In this document: one piece after another, positions 1 to 8,906 of the stretch
Numbering within the stretch: the first letter of the stretch is position 1
Layout of the letters: each line of letters starts with the position of its first letter
Assembly: GCA_002344975.1 (NCBI GenBank)
Contig: DDUV01000058.1
Coordinates: 13,228-56,075 of the forward strand
DNA from: Saprospiraceae bacterium UBA2329
Lineage (GTDB): Bacteria > Bacteroidota > Bacteroidia > Chitinophagales > Saprospiraceae
Direction: 5' to 3'
Length of the DNA stretch: 42,848 nt
Program-made: the position numbers and the translations under genes
The notes under the pieces: model-generated
Told to the model about the DNA's origin: nothing
Database searches by the model: none
What the model saw: only the letters and a program-made list of their open reading frames with translations

Positions 1-18
1 TTATTTTTTTATCGCCCC

Positions 19-1254
19 TTACATCTGCATCGCTGGCCCCACGCTCTCTTTCGGGTAGCACAAATAATACTTCGTCACCAATTTGGATTGGATGCCATAA
101 TCTGCGCTCATAGACATGGGCAGCACGGCCCCGTTTTTGTGCAGTATTTTCACCTCGTCTTTGGACGTATCGTAGGCGCTATTTTTTTCCTCTCCCTCAA
201 AAACCAAATACGGCAAAGCCTCCGCCCTGAAAGGATTCCAGCGCTCTACGCAATGCCGGATACTGTTGACGTAAGCCGGGTCGAAAGGCTCGTTCGACAA
301 CTCGAGTTTGTACAGCCTGCGGTGGAGAATGCCCTGCGAGAGGTAGGCCAGCAGCGGGTCGTTGCTGAAAGCCCAGGCTTTGAGCGCCGACATGACATCG
401 TGGTCGTCCAAGAGGGCGAAATTGCCCAACAGCTCCTCCCGGTTTTGACTAAAATGCTCCGGTGTCAACTCGTTTTTCAGAAAAAATGCCAGCGGTCGGG
501 GCGCTTCCACCTCATGGCCGCTGCGGGTGAGTTGCCGGGCGCGCAGGATGGTTTTTACCAGCATTTGCTCGGCCGACAGCACCGTTTTGTGCAGGTATGC
601 CTGCCAGTACATGAGGCGGCGCGCGATGAGGAATTTTTCAACGGAATAAATGCCCTTTTCCTCCACCACCAGTTCATTGTCGCGCACGTCCAACATTTTG
701 ATGATGCGGTCGTAGCCGATGACGCCCTCGTGTACGCCGGTGAAAAAGCTGTCGCGGTTGAGATAATCCATGCGGTCCATGTCTACCTGACCGGAGACGA
801 GCTGATGCAAAAAGTGTTTGGGATGCGAACCGTCGAAAATGCGGCGGGCTAAGGTCAGCCGTCCGTCGAATGCCTCGTCCAAAGCCTCCATGAACAACAG
901 GGAGAGCGTTTCGTGCGATACGTTGATGAGCGAGTGTTCCAGCGTGTGCGAGAACGGCCCGTGCCCGATGTCGTGCAGCAAAATGGCCACCTGCACGCCC
1001 TCTGCTTCTTCGGGCGAGATGTCCACGCCTTTGCCGCGCAATACCTCCACAGCCTCCGTCATCAGATGCAAGGCGCCGAGGGCATGGTGAAAGCGCGTGT
1101 GCAGCGCGCCGGGATATACATAATGCGCCAGGCTCATTTGCTTGATGCGGCGCAGGCGTTGAAACCACGGGTGTTCGGCCAACTGAAAAAGCAAGCCGTA
1201 CGGCACGTTGATGAATCCATATACAGGATCGTTGAGAATTTTTCCTTTCACCAT
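19..1254 (-). CDS. HD-domain phosphohydrolase
   Basis: A 411-residue HD-superfamily phosphohydrolase, a family of metal-dependent phosphomonoesterases or dNTPase-like enzymes acting on nucleotides; the substrate here is unknown. Visible motifs are the N-terminal DPVYGFI segment, H52 and the RFHHALG histidines (56-57), the metal-binding HD pair at 94-95 in LLHDIGHGPFSH, and a downstream SGQVDMDRMDYLNRD block typical of dGTPase-like HD proteins. The frame is open upstream to 1593, but family similarity begins at MVKGKILNDP, so I start at 1254. A -7-like CAACTTTG lies on the minus strand at 1280-1273, just upstream of that start. It is transcribed divergently from the small gene at 1339. The family call is firm; the reaction is not known. 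Confidence 0.88.
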   Translation of the reverse strand: MVKGKILNDPVYGFINVPYGLLFQLAEHPWFQRLRRIKQMSLAHYVYPGALHTRFHHALGALHLMTEAVEVLRGKGVDISPEEAEGVQVAILLHDIGHGPFSHTLEHSLINVSHETLSLLFMEALDEAFDGRLTLARRIFDGSHPKHFLHQLVSGQVDMDRMDYLNRDSFFTGVHEGVIGYDRIIKMLDVRDNELVVEEKGIYSVEKFLIARRLMYWQAYLHKTVLSAEQMLVKTILRARQLTRSGHEVEAPRPLAFFLKNELTPEHFSQNREELLGNFALLDDHDVMSALKAWAFSNDPLLAYLSQGILHRRLYKLELSNEPFDPAYVNSIRHCVERWNPFRAEALPYLVFEGEEKNSAYDTSKDEVKILHKNGAVLPMSMSADYGIQSKLVTKYYLCYPKESVGPAMQM

Positions 1255-1338
1255 CTGCCTTTGATTTGGGTGCAAAGTTGCGGAAAAATGGGAACAAAAC
1301 AGCGGGCGCTCTGTTGCATCTCCCAAAATCAGATCAAT

Positions 1339-1518
1339 ATGTTCGGACTGTTCAAAAAAGACCCTGTAAAGGAATGGCAAAAGCAATATCGCGAACTGAT
1401 GGAAGAGGCGATGCACATACAGCGCAGCGGTGATTTGCGGGCTTATGCGGCCAAAATTGAAGAAGCTGAGGCGGTGGCAAAGAAAATAGAAGAGGCTGCT
1501 GCCGGGAAAAAGGAATGA
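1339..1518 (+). CDS. small helical protein, Lacal_2735/DUF6435-like
   Basis: A 59-residue protein starting MFGLFKKDPVKEWQKQY and rich in Glu, Lys and Ala, predicted to form one or two amphipathic helices. Length and the N-terminal pattern (MFGLFKKDP, then a helix, then an R-x-G-D-L-x-x-Y motif) resemble a small uncharacterised family seen in Bacteroidota and proteobacteria (DUF6435, Lacal_2735 type). No enzymatic motif or signal peptide is present. The frame is open far upstream because of antisense coding, but only this ATG gives a family-like N-terminus. It lies 84 bp from the divergent HD hydrolase. Function unknown. Confidence 0.72.
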   Translation: MFGLFKKDPVKEWQKQYRELMEEAMHIQRSGDLRAYAAKIEEAEAVAKKIEEAAAGKKE

Positions 1519-1683
1519 TGAGGGAGGGGGATTAAACCCCTGCAACACGCAACCCGCTGAAAAACAGCCGGAAATTCGCCCTGCCTCGTCCACCTCTCCT
1601 GCCTCTTTGAAAAAAAATGTTCCAAAAAAATACTGTTTATCAAGGAGTTATAAAAAATAGAGAAAGAAATTTTTCCCCATGTC

Positions 1684-1714
1684 TTGTTTAATCAAAAAGC
1701 TGCATTTACCTTTG
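1684..1714 (+). promoter_or_regulatory. Bacteroidota-type promoter for rplM operon
   Basis: The -7 element TACCTTTG at 1707-1714 matches the Bacteroidota consensus TAnnTTTG. A TTG at 1684-1686 sits about 20 bp upstream, at the position of the -33 element. It leaves a leader of roughly 45 nt before the GTG start of rplM. Confidence 0.65.
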
Positions 1715-1764
1715 CACTCGCTTTTGAAAAGCGGTTTTAAAAAAGAATTCAAAAACAACTGAAC

Positions 1765-2208
1765 GTGAATACATTAAGTTATCGCACGGAGACGCCCAAC
1801 CCGGCAGAAGTGGACCGCAAATGGTTCGTAATTGACGCCGACGGAGAGATTGTAGGCCGTCTCAGCACCAAGATCGCCCACGTTTTGCGGGGCAAACACA
1901 AACCGAGCTACGCCACCAACGTGGATGTCGGCGACTTCGTCATCGTGATCAACGCAGACAAAATGCGTTTCACCGGCAATAAGGTCAACGACAAGGTTTA
2001 CACCACCTATTCGGGCTATCCCGGCGGACAGCGCAAGACCACTGCTGCTGAAATGCTCGTCAAAAAGCCGCACGAAGTCATTGAGCACGCTGTAAAAGGC
2101 ATGTTGCCCAAGACGAAACTGGGCCGCGCGATGTTCAAAAAACTTTTTGTCTATGCCGGCGCCGAGCACCCGCATCAGGCTCAAAAACCGGAACCATTCA
2201 ACTTCTAA
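1765..2208 (+). CDS. rplM: 50S ribosomal protein L13
   Basis: A 147-residue L13, an early-assembly protein of the large ribosomal subunit. The N-terminus MNTLSYRTETPN, the WFVIDADGEIVGRLSTKIA block, the VINADKMRFTGNK segment and the YAGAEHPHQAQKPE C-terminus match Bacteroidota L13, which carries this N-terminal extension. The start codon is GTG; no ATG lies in frame at the family position. It heads the rplM-rpsI-rpsB-tsf group behind a TAnnTTTG promoter. The pairing with rpsI, 21 nt downstream, is nearly universal in bacteria. Confidence 0.97.
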   Translation: MNTLSYRTETPNPAEVDRKWFVIDADGEIVGRLSTKIAHVLRGKHKPSYATNVDVGDFVIVINADKMRFTGNKVNDKVYTTYSGYPGGQRKTTAAEMLVKKPHEVIEHAVKGMLPKTKLGRAMFKKLFVYAGAEHPHQAQKPEPFNF

Positions 2209-2229
2209 AAAATACGCACAGCGATTTAT

Positions 2230-2619
2230 ATGGAAATGATCAATGCAATAGGGAGGAGAAAATCTTCTGTAGCGCGGGTATATCTCAGCAAAGGCGACGG
2301 CAAGATCCTCATCAACGGGAAAGATTATAAAGCCTACTTCCCGCAAACACACGTTCAGGCCAACATCACGCAGCCGTTCGCTACTGCCGCCATCGAAAAC
2401 GGCATTTACGACCTCAACGTCAACGTCAAAGGCGGTGGCTTCAAAGGTCAGTCGGAGGCAGTTCGTATGGGAATTTCACGCGCGCTTATCAAGCTCAACG
2501 AGGACTTCCGCAAGCCGCTGAAGGAGCAAAAATTGCTCACTCGCGACGCTCGCGAAGTAGAACGCAAGAAGTACGGCAAGCCCAAGGCACGCAAGAGCTT
2601 CCAGTTCAGCAAGCGTTAA
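2230..2619 (+). CDS. rpsI: 30S ribosomal protein S9
   Basis: A 129-residue S9. The IGRRKSSVARVYL opening, the GGGFKGQSEAVRMGISRAL core and the basic C-terminal tail ending in FSKR, which reaches into the ribosomal P site, are all present. A second Met two codons downstream (2236) would also fit the family. It follows rplM by 21 nt, so co-transcription is expected. Confidence 0.97.
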   Translation: MEMINAIGRRKSSVARVYLSKGDGKILINGKDYKAYFPQTHVQANITQPFATAAIENGIYDLNVNVKGGGFKGQSEAVRMGISRALIKLNEDFRKPLKEQKLLTRDAREVERKKYGKPKARKSFQFSKR

Positions 2620-2661
2620 TGCTTTTTTCTTCCTCATTCAAAATTTTCTCAATACAGGACA

Positions 2662-3390
2662 ATGGAAAAACCTACCTATAAAGACTTGTTGGATGCGGGC
2701 GTTCACTTCGGCCACCTGCGCAAAAAGTGGAATCCTAAAATGTCTCCGTATATCTTTACTGAGCGCAAAGGCATTCACATCATTGATCTCAATCGCACCC
2801 TCGACTCCATGGAGCGCGCCGCCGCTGCTATGCGTCAAATTGCTAAGTCGGGCCGCAAAGTGCTCTTCGTAGCTACCAAAAAACAAGCTCGCGACATCGT
2901 AGCCAGTGCTGCCCGCAGCGTGGAGATGCCTTATGTGACCGAGCGTTGGTTGGGTGGCATGATGACCAACTTCGCCACGATCCGCCGCTCCATCAAAAAG
3001 ATGAACAACATTGACCGCATGTTGTCCGACGGCACCTTGGCCAGCGTTACCAAAAAGGAAAAACTGACGCTGACCCGCGAGCGCAACAAACTCGAAAAAG
3101 TACTCGGCGGTATTGCCAATCTCACGCGCCTGCCTGCTGCCGTTTTTGTGGTGGACATCGAGCATGAGAACATTGCAGTAGCTGAAGCGCACCGCCTCGG
3201 CATCCGCACTTTCGGCATCGTGGACACCAACTCCAATCCGAACGATGTGGACTTCGCCATTCCGGGCAACGACGACGCTTCCAAATCCATCGCTATCATC
3301 ACCAACTATATGGTGAATGCCATCCGCCAGGGTTTGGACGAGCGCAAGCAAGCCAAGCCGGAGAAAGACGGCGTAGCTGAAGAAGCCTGA
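2662..3390 (+). CDS. rpsB: 30S ribosomal protein S2
   Basis: A 242-residue S2, which recruits S1 and completes the small-subunit head region. Family motifs include LLDAGVHFGHLRKKWNPKM, IHIIDLNRTL, VLFVATKKQA, the TERWLGGMMTNF block and the Asp-rich GIVDTNSNPNDVDFAIPGNDDA segment. It starts 42 nt after rpsI and is followed after about 97 nt by tsf, the usual S2/EF-Ts pairing. Confidence 0.97.
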   Translation: MEKPTYKDLLDAGVHFGHLRKKWNPKMSPYIFTERKGIHIIDLNRTLDSMERAAAAMRQIAKSGRKVLFVATKKQARDIVASAARSVEMPYVTERWLGGMMTNFATIRRSIKKMNNIDRMLSDGTLASVTKKEKLTLTRERNKLEKVLGGIANLTRLPAAVFVVDIEHENIAVAEAHRLGIRTFGIVDTNSNPNDVDFAIPGNDDASKSIAIITNYMVNAIRQGLDERKQAKPEKDGVAEEA

Positions 3391-3487
3391 TTTCGAGGCG
3401 TTTGTGTCAAGATATAAGGCAGCGGACTGAGATTGCAGGAAAATTTTACCGATCTGCCATTTTATCACTTTTTAATCAAAATATCAA

Positions 3488-4330
3488 ATGAGTGCAATAT
3501 CTGCAGGCGATGTAAAACAACTGCGCGAAATGACCGGCGCAGGTATGATGGACTGCAAAGCCGCCCTCTCTGAAGCGGAAGGCGATTTTGATAAAGCCAT
3601 TGAAATTCTTCGTAAAAAAGGCCAGAAACTCTCTGTGAAGCGCGCCGACCGCGAAGCTACCGAGGGTGCTGTCATAGCCATCGTTTCCAACGACCACAAG
3701 CGGGGCGTGGTTATCAAACTCAGCTCTGAAACCGACTTCGTGGCCAAAAACGAAAATTTCGTAAATCTGGCCCGTCAGTTTGCCGACATCGCTCTGGCGA
3801 ACTTCCCGGCTACACTGGCAGACCTGCTGGCGCTGCCTTACGAAAACATCACCGTAGGCGACAAAGTGACCGAGCAACTCGGCGTTATCGGCGAAAAAAT
3901 CGAGTTGGCTGCTTACGAGCGCCTCGAAGCCGAAATGGTAGCGCCTTATATCCACATGGGCAACAAAGCCGGTGTTTTGGTGGGCTTCAGCAAAGCCGCT
4001 CCCGATCACTTTGAGGCATTGCGCTCAGTGGCCATGCAGGTAGCTGCTATGAAACCGGTAGCTGTTGACCGCGACGATGTTCCGCAATCTGTGATTGACA
4101 AAGAAATCGAAATCCGCACCGACATTGCGCTCAACGACCCGCGCAACGCCGGCAAACCGCGCGAACTGCTCGAAAAAATCGCTCAGGGCAGCCTCAACAA
4201 GTTCTTCCAGGAAGTTACCCTCATCAATCAGGACTTCGTGAAGGACGGCTCCAAAAAAGTGGGCGAGTACGTCAAGAGTTTAGATAAAGACCTGGCCGTG
4301 ACGGCGTTCAAACACGTCACCCTCGGCTGA
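3488..4330 (+). CDS. tsf: elongation factor Ts
   Basis: A 280-residue EF-Ts, the nucleotide-exchange factor for EF-Tu. The N-terminal UBA-like domain holds MTGAGMMDCKAAL, and the core carries the TDFVAKNENF motif that contacts EF-Tu. The length is normal for the bacterial non-mitochondrial form. It is the last gene of the ribosomal block: a strong intrinsic terminator follows 16 nt after its stop codon. Confidence 0.97.
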   Translation: MSAISAGDVKQLREMTGAGMMDCKAALSEAEGDFDKAIEILRKKGQKLSVKRADREATEGAVIAIVSNDHKRGVVIKLSSETDFVAKNENFVNLARQFADIALANFPATLADLLALPYENITVGDKVTEQLGVIGEKIELAAYERLEAEMVAPYIHMGNKAGVLVGFSKAAPDHFEALRSVAMQVAAMKPVAVDRDDVPQSVIDKEIEIRTDIALNDPRNAGKPRELLEKIAQGSLNKFFQEVTLINQDFVKDGSKKVGEYVKSLDKDLAVTAFKHVTLG

Positions 4331-4346
4331 TACCAATTTTGTTCCG

Positions 4347-4381
4347 AAAGGCGAATTAGACTTCTAATTCGCCTTTTTTTT
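4347..4381 (+). terminator. intrinsic terminator after tsf
   Basis: A perfect inverted repeat, GGCGAATTAGA (4350-4360) with TCTAATTCGCC (4363-4373), is extended by A/T pairs at the base and followed directly by a run of T through 4381. It separates the rplM-tsf block from pyrH, which starts 26 nt later. Confidence 0.92.
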
Positions 4382-4407
4382 GACCTTTATTTTCCTATTC
4401 CTTTCTT

Positions 4408-5121
4408 ATGACCTTGAAATACAAGCGCATCCTCCTCAAGCTCAGCGGCGAATCGCTCATGGGAGATCAAAAATTCGGCATTTCCGCCGATATGCTCAAA
4501 CATTACGCTCAGCAGATCAAAATTTTGGTGGATCTGGGCGTGGAAGTGGCGGTCGTGATTGGCGGCGGCAATATTTTCAGAGGCTTGCAAGCGGCGGCTT
4601 CCGGCATTGACCGGGTGCAGGGCGACTACATGGGCATGATGGCTACTGTCATCAACGGCATGGCCATTCAGAGCGCATTGGAAACGGCAGGCATTTATAC
4701 CCGCCTCATTTCTGCTATTGAAATGAAGCAGATTGCCGAGCCGTACATCCGCCGCAGAGCCAATCGCCATTTGGAAAAAGGCCGGGTCGTTATTTTTGCT
4801 TCCGGCACCGGCAGCCCTTATTTTACTACCGATTCGGCGGCTGCACTGCGCGCCAATGAGATCAACGCAGACGTCATTCTCAAAGGTACCCGCGTGGATG
4901 GCATTTACACAGCCGACCCCGAAAAAGACCCCAACGCTGTTAAATTCGACACCATCAGCTTTGCTAAAGTCATCAGTCTGGGCCTCAGCGTGATGGACAT
5001 GACGGCCTTTACTTTGTGCCAGGAAAACAACCGGCCTATCATCGTTTTCGACATCAACGACCCTGATAATTTGCGCCGCATCGTACTGGGCGAGCAGGTG
5101 GGAACATTAGTGGAAGGGTAA
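4408..5121 (+). CDS. pyrH: UMP kinase (uridylate kinase)
   Basis: A 237-residue amino-acid-kinase-fold UMP kinase that phosphorylates UMP to UDP in the cytoplasm. Motifs: the N-terminal YKRILLKLSGESL, the glycine loop VIGGGNIFRG, and the DVILKGTRVDGIYTADPEKDP nucleotide-binding region. Many bacteria have frr directly downstream; here frr is absent and a repeat array begins at the stop codon. With a strong terminator only 26 nt upstream, expression needs read-through or a promoter inside or before the terminator; I see no clean -7 element in the 26-nt gap. Confidence 0.96.
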   Translation: MTLKYKRILLKLSGESLMGDQKFGISADMLKHYAQQIKILVDLGVEVAVVIGGGNIFRGLQAAASGIDRVQGDYMGMMATVINGMAIQSALETAGIYTRLISAIEMKQIAEPYIRRRANRHLEKGRVVIFASGTGSPYFTTDSAAALRANEINADVILKGTRVDGIYTADPEKDPNAVKFDTISFAKVISLGLSVMDMTAFTLCQENNRPIIVFDINDPDNLRRIVLGEQVGTLVEG

Positions 5122-5217
5122 TCTGCCTTTGGGGGCTCATCTGCTTCGCTGTAATCTGCCTTCGGCGGTTTATTATAAGTAATCTGCTTCGCAGTTCATC
5201 TTGCCAACTGAGAGGGG
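5118..5217. repeat. short repeat array after pyrH (ATCTGCyTTyG units)
   Basis: Four related words beginning ATCTGC and continuing CTTTG, TTCG, CTTCG and TTCG occur at 5121, 5139, 5154 and 5182. The first overlaps the pyrH TAA stop codon. Several can fold into tiny hairpins with TTC loops. A 17-nt word at 5201-5217 (TTGCCAACTGAGAGGGG) recurs with two changes after murG at 22120-22136. The rest of the 255-bp gap to 5376 shows nothing clear apart from a weak -7-like TAACTTCG at 5309-5316. Confidence 0.6.
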
Positions 5218-5376
5218 AGAATCGTTTTGGCATGTTTTGCAATTTATCTTGCTAAAACAGCCCCATTCATTATGTGTGGTAACAATGTGAGGTAAGAGAG
5301 ATTTTATCTAACTTCGCCTCCCGAAACGGGTTATCCGCCGCCCTATATCGGGCCAAAACCCAGCAATACAAAGACC

Positions 5377-8199
5377 ATGAAAACCGCTTTTCGTCTGTTT
5401 TTCCTTCTCTTTTTGTGCCCGTTTGTGGCCGATGCTCAGGTTTATACCGATCCTTATTTCCCGCGAGCCGATCAGCCTGTGACCATCTATTTTGATGCCA
5501 CGCAGGGTACCGGCGGTTTGGCCAATTGCAACTGCAACGTCTATCTGCACACCGGCCTCATCACTTCAGCAAGTACTTCGCCCAGCGACTGGAAACATGT
5601 GGTAACGACTTGGGGGTCGGCCAATGCTGCCTGGCAAATGACCCCTGTGCCGGGGCAGCCCAATTTGTACAGTTTTACCATTACACCCTCTATACGAACA
5701 TATTATGGAGCGCCCATTACCACGACCATTCTGAAAATGGCCTTCGTGTTCAGAAACGCAAGCGGCACATTGCAGGGCAAAGGCCCCGGTGGCTCCGATA
5801 TTTTTTACGATGTTTATCCGGCCAACCTGCCTTTCACGGGTTTGTTGTTGGAGCCGGCCGAACGCAGCATCGTCACGACAGCCGGACAGAATATTTCGTT
5901 GCGCTATGTAACTTCAGAGTCGTCTAATATTCAGTTGTTGGACAACGGCAACCTCGTAACGCAGGTGACCGGCACAGAATTGGACTGGACGCTGACGGCA
6001 AGCTCCGGCGAGCACTTGATTGAAGTAGTGGCTGACAATGGTACAACGGAGATACGGGAAGCCTTTGGTTATGCAGTGTTTGAATCGCAGCCGGCTCTTG
6101 ATCCTCCTGCCGGCACCCGCCCCGGCATTACCTACATGGGCGATACGGCCGTTCGATTGCGATTGTACGCGCCCAATAAACAATATGCCTTTGTAGTAGG
6201 CGATTTTAACGGCTGGGCGCCCCGCCAAATGCACCGCAGCGCTGACGGTAATACCTATTGGATAGATGTCACTGGGCTTCATCCCGGCAGTTTTTATGCT
6301 TTTCAGTACATCGTCAGCGGCAATATCCGCATTGCCGACCCACACAGCACATTGGTACTCGATCCGGCGCACGACCCCTGGATTTCAGCTTCTACCTGGC
6401 CCGGATTGCCGGCCTATCCCACCGGCAGAGCATCGGGCATTACCTCGCTGATACAGCCCGGCGCACCGCAATACGATTGGCAAACAGAGAATTTTCAGCG
6501 CCCGGCCAAGTCGAAATTGGTTATATACGAGTTGCTTATCCGCGATTTCCTCGGCACGCGCAATTACAATACGCTGATTGACACCTTAGACTATTTGGAT
6601 CGCCTCGGCGTGAACGTCATCGAGTTGATGCCGGTCAATGAATTTGAAGGCAACAGCTCCTGGGGCTACAACCCGTCGTTCCATGGCGCCTTGGATAAGT
6701 ATTATGGCACACCCAATGATTTCAAGCGTTTTGTGGACGCCTGTCATGCACGCGGCATCGCGGTCGTTTTGGATGTGGTGTACAACCATGCTTTCGGCCA
6801 AAGCCCGCTTTCGCAATTATATTGGGACGCAGCCAACAACCGTCCCGCAGCCAACAATCCCTGGCTGAATCCCATAGCGCGGCACCCGTTCAACGTGGGC
6901 TACGACTTCAACCACGCGGCGCAGGCCACGAAAGACTACATCACGCAGGTGATGCAATACTGGCTGACCGAGTACCGCATCGACGGCTTCCGTTTCGACT
7001 TGTCCAAAGGGTTTACCCAGACCAACAGCGGCAGCAACGTGAGCACCTGGAGCGCTTATGATGCTTCCCGAATCACGATTCTGAAATACTATGCAGATCG
7101 CGTGTGGGAAACCACGCCGGGGGCTTATGTCATACTGGAGCACTTTGCCGACAACACGGAGGAGCGCGAATTGGCCAACTACGGCATGATGCTTTGGGGT
7201 AACCTGAACCATGAGTACAACGAGGCCAGCATGGGTTTTACTTCCAATTTCAGTTGGGCCTCCCACCTGGCGCGGGGCTGGAATCAGCCGCACGTCATCG
7301 CTTACGCGGAAAGCCACGACGAGGAGCGATTGATGTATAAAAACCTGCAATTCGGCAATATGTCGGCCAATCACAATGCACGTCAGTTGCGCACCTCCCT
7401 GCGTCGGATGGAAATGACATCTGCCTTCCTGTATGCCATACCCGGCCCCAAAATGCTGTGGCAATTCGGCGAAGTAGGGTATGATTTTTCCATCTTTACC
7501 TGTGAAAACGGCACGGTACAATCGGGCAACGACGGCTGCAAACTCTCGCCCAAACCCGTTCGTTGGGATTACTACAACAACGCAGACCGCCGCCGCCTTT
7601 TTGACGTAACCAGCGCGCTCATTCATCTGAAAAAGAACTATGATGCCTTCAGTACCAACAATTTCAGCCTCAATGTCGCCAATCCCAATAAGACCATCCA
7701 CCTCCTGCACCCGACGATGAACGTGGCGGTGCAAGGTAATTTTGACGTGCAATCGCGCAATATTGTCAACCCATTTCCCAACATCGGCTGGTGGTATGAG
7801 TATTTTACAGGTGACAGCCTCTTGGTAGCCAGCACCCTGACGCCACTCAGTTTTTACCCCGGCGAGTACCGTCTTTATACTACGGTGAAGTTGCCGCCGC
7901 CGCCAACGGGTTATGTGACCTCGGCGTCGGAAGTGGTGCAAAATGTCTTCGGCCTTACCTTGATGCCCAATCCGAGTCCGGGTGGCTGGGGGCAGGCATT
8001 CTTCGCCATCGAGCGGGGCGGAGAGGCAGCTATTGTCGTGTCGGATATGTTGGGCAGGACCGTCAAAACCTTGTATGGCGGGCGGCTTGAAGCAGGCGAA
8101 CACCAGTTTGAGCTTCCGCAGGGCTTGCCGGCGGGCGCTTATTTGGTGCGCTTGCAGGTGGGCCACCAGATAGAAGTGCAGAAGTGGATGGTGCAGTGA
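5377..8199 (+). CDS. secreted GH13 alpha-amylase-like enzyme with T9SS sorting domain
   Basis: A 940-residue exported alpha-glucan hydrolase. Order: signal peptide 1-20; an N-terminal beta-sandwich region with an N-C-N-C-N motif near residue 51; a second Ig-like region to about 235; a CBM48/isoamylase-type domain about 245-340 (FVVGDFNGWAPRQM); the GH13 barrel about 385-740; and a type IX secretion C-terminal domain from about 855 (MPNPSPGG, GAYLVRL). All GH13 signatures are present: DVVYNH at 466, the nucleophile D541 in GFRFDLSKG, the acid/base E588 in VILEHF, and D648 in ESHDEER. The likely role is starch or glycogen breakdown at the cell surface or outside; exact specificity (amylase, pullulanase or branching-like) is not resolved. 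Its TGA stop overlaps the start of the next gene. Confidence 0.9.
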   Translation: MKTAFRLFFLLFLCPFVADAQVYTDPYFPRADQPVTIYFDATQGTGGLANCNCNVYLHTGLITSASTSPSDWKHVVTTWGSANAAWQMTPVPGQPNLYSFTITPSIRTYYGAPITTTILKMAFVFRNASGTLQGKGPGGSDIFYDVYPANLPFTGLLLEPAERSIVTTAGQNISLRYVTSESSNIQLLDNGNLVTQVTGTELDWTLTASSGEHLIEVVADNGTTEIREAFGYAVFESQPALDPPAGTRPGITYMGDTAVRLRLYAPNKQYAFVVGDFNGWAPRQMHRSADGNTYWIDVTGLHPGSFYAFQYIVSGNIRIADPHSTLVLDPAHDPWISASTWPGLPAYPTGRASGITSLIQPGAPQYDWQTENFQRPAKSKLVIYELLIRDFLGTRNYNTLIDTLDYLDRLGVNVIELMPVNEFEGNSSWGYNPSFHGALDKYYGTPNDFKRFVDACHARGIAVVLDVVYNHAFGQSPLSQLYWDAANNRPAANNPWLNPIARHPFNVGYDFNHAAQATKDYITQVMQYWLTEYRIDGFRFDLSKGFTQTNSGSNVSTWSAYDASRITILKYYADRVWETTPGAYVILEHFADNTEERELANYGMMLWGNLNHEYNEASMGFTSNFSWASHLARGWNQPHVIAYAESHDEERLMYKNLQFGNMSANHNARQLRTSLRRMEMTSAFLYAIPGPKMLWQFGEVGYDFSIFTCENGTVQSGNDGCKLSPKPVRWDYYNNADRRRLFDVTSALIHLKKNYDAFSTNNFSLNVANPNKTIHLLHPTMNVAVQGNFDVQSRNIVNPFPNIGWWYEYFTGDSLLVASTLTPLSFYPGEYRLYTTVKLPPPPTGYVTSASEVVQNVFGLTLMPNPSPGGWGQAFFAIERGGEAAIVVSDMLGRTVKTLYGGRLEAGEHQFELPQGLPAGAYLVRLQVGHQIEVQKWMVQ

Positions 8200-8906
8200 T
8201 AAAATGGCTGTTCGTCATCGTGGCGGCAGGGGCTGTTTTGTGGGGGCTTTGGAAATACGGCAGGAGTCTGTTGACGCCATTGCGGCCCCTGAAACGCAGT
8301 GTCGAAACAGTGGACTCGGTGCTGCACAAGGTACAGCCCGGCGCTATGTCGAGGCTGAAACCGTATTTGGAACGGGCAGGTTTTGAGGAATTGCCGTCTG
8401 AACTGGTCTTGGTCGGATTAAAGGAGGAGCGGCAATTGGAGGTCTATGCCCGCAAAGCCGGTAATTTTGTACTGCTGAAATCCTATCCATTTACGGCGTT
8501 CAGCGGCCGGCTGGGGCCGAAGCTCAAAGAGGGCGACCGGCAAATCCCGGAAGGCATTTACAAAATAGAATATCTGAACCCCAACAGCGCCTACTATTTG
8601 TCTATGAAAGTCAGCTATCCCAATGCTTTCGACCTGCAAAAGAGCCGCTTCACCGATCCCAAAGAACTGGGCGGAGATATTTTTATACATGGCAAGGCGG
8701 TCACCATCGGCTGCATACCGGTGGGCGACCCGGCCATAGAGGAGTTGTTTTTGCTGGTGGGAAAAGCGATGGAACGGGAGGTGAAAGTCATCATCAGCCC
8801 CAGAGACTTCAGGGTGAACGCTGAATTTCCTGAAATCGAGGGCATTGACTGGGAACATGAATTGTATGAAAATGTGCGGAAGGAGTTGGCGTTGTTGAAA
8901 CGCTAA
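8196..8906 (+). CDS. L,D-transpeptidase (YkuD/YafK-like)
   Basis: A 236-residue membrane-anchored L,D-transpeptidase-like protein. An N-terminal hydrophobic segment (WLFVIVAAGAVLWGLW) anchors it. The catalytic domain has RQIPEGIYKIE, typical of the YafK-type YkuD fold, and the active-site stretch IFIHGKAVTIGCIPVGD with the conserved His and Cys. Such enzymes form 3-3 cross-links or attach proteins to peptidoglycan. I prefer the GTG at 8196, which overlaps the amylase stop as GTGA; another GTG at 8184 would add four residues. Coupling to the amylase suggests co-translation, though a functional link is only inferred. Its 3' end overlaps the convergent rfbD-like gene by 4 nt. Confidence 0.85.
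   Translation: MIKWLFVIVAAGAVLWGLWKYGRSLLTPLRPLKRSVETVDSVLHKVQPGAMSRLKPYLERAGFEELPSELVLVGLKEERQLEVYARKAGNFVLLKSYPFTAFSGRLGPKLKEGDRQIPEGIYKIEYLNPNSAYYLSMKVSYPNAFDLQKSRFTDPKELGGDIFIHGKAVTIGCIPVGDPAIEELFLLVGKAMEREVKVIISPRDFRVNAEFPEIEGIDWEHELYENVRKELALLKR

Noticed and set aside
88..852. 254-aa plus-strand ORF opposite the HD hydrolase
   Set aside because: Shadow of a gene with clear catalytic motifs.
6817..8166. 449-aa minus-strand ORF opposite the amylase
   Set aside because: Antisense shadow; the plus strand has all GH13 motifs and a T9SS tail.
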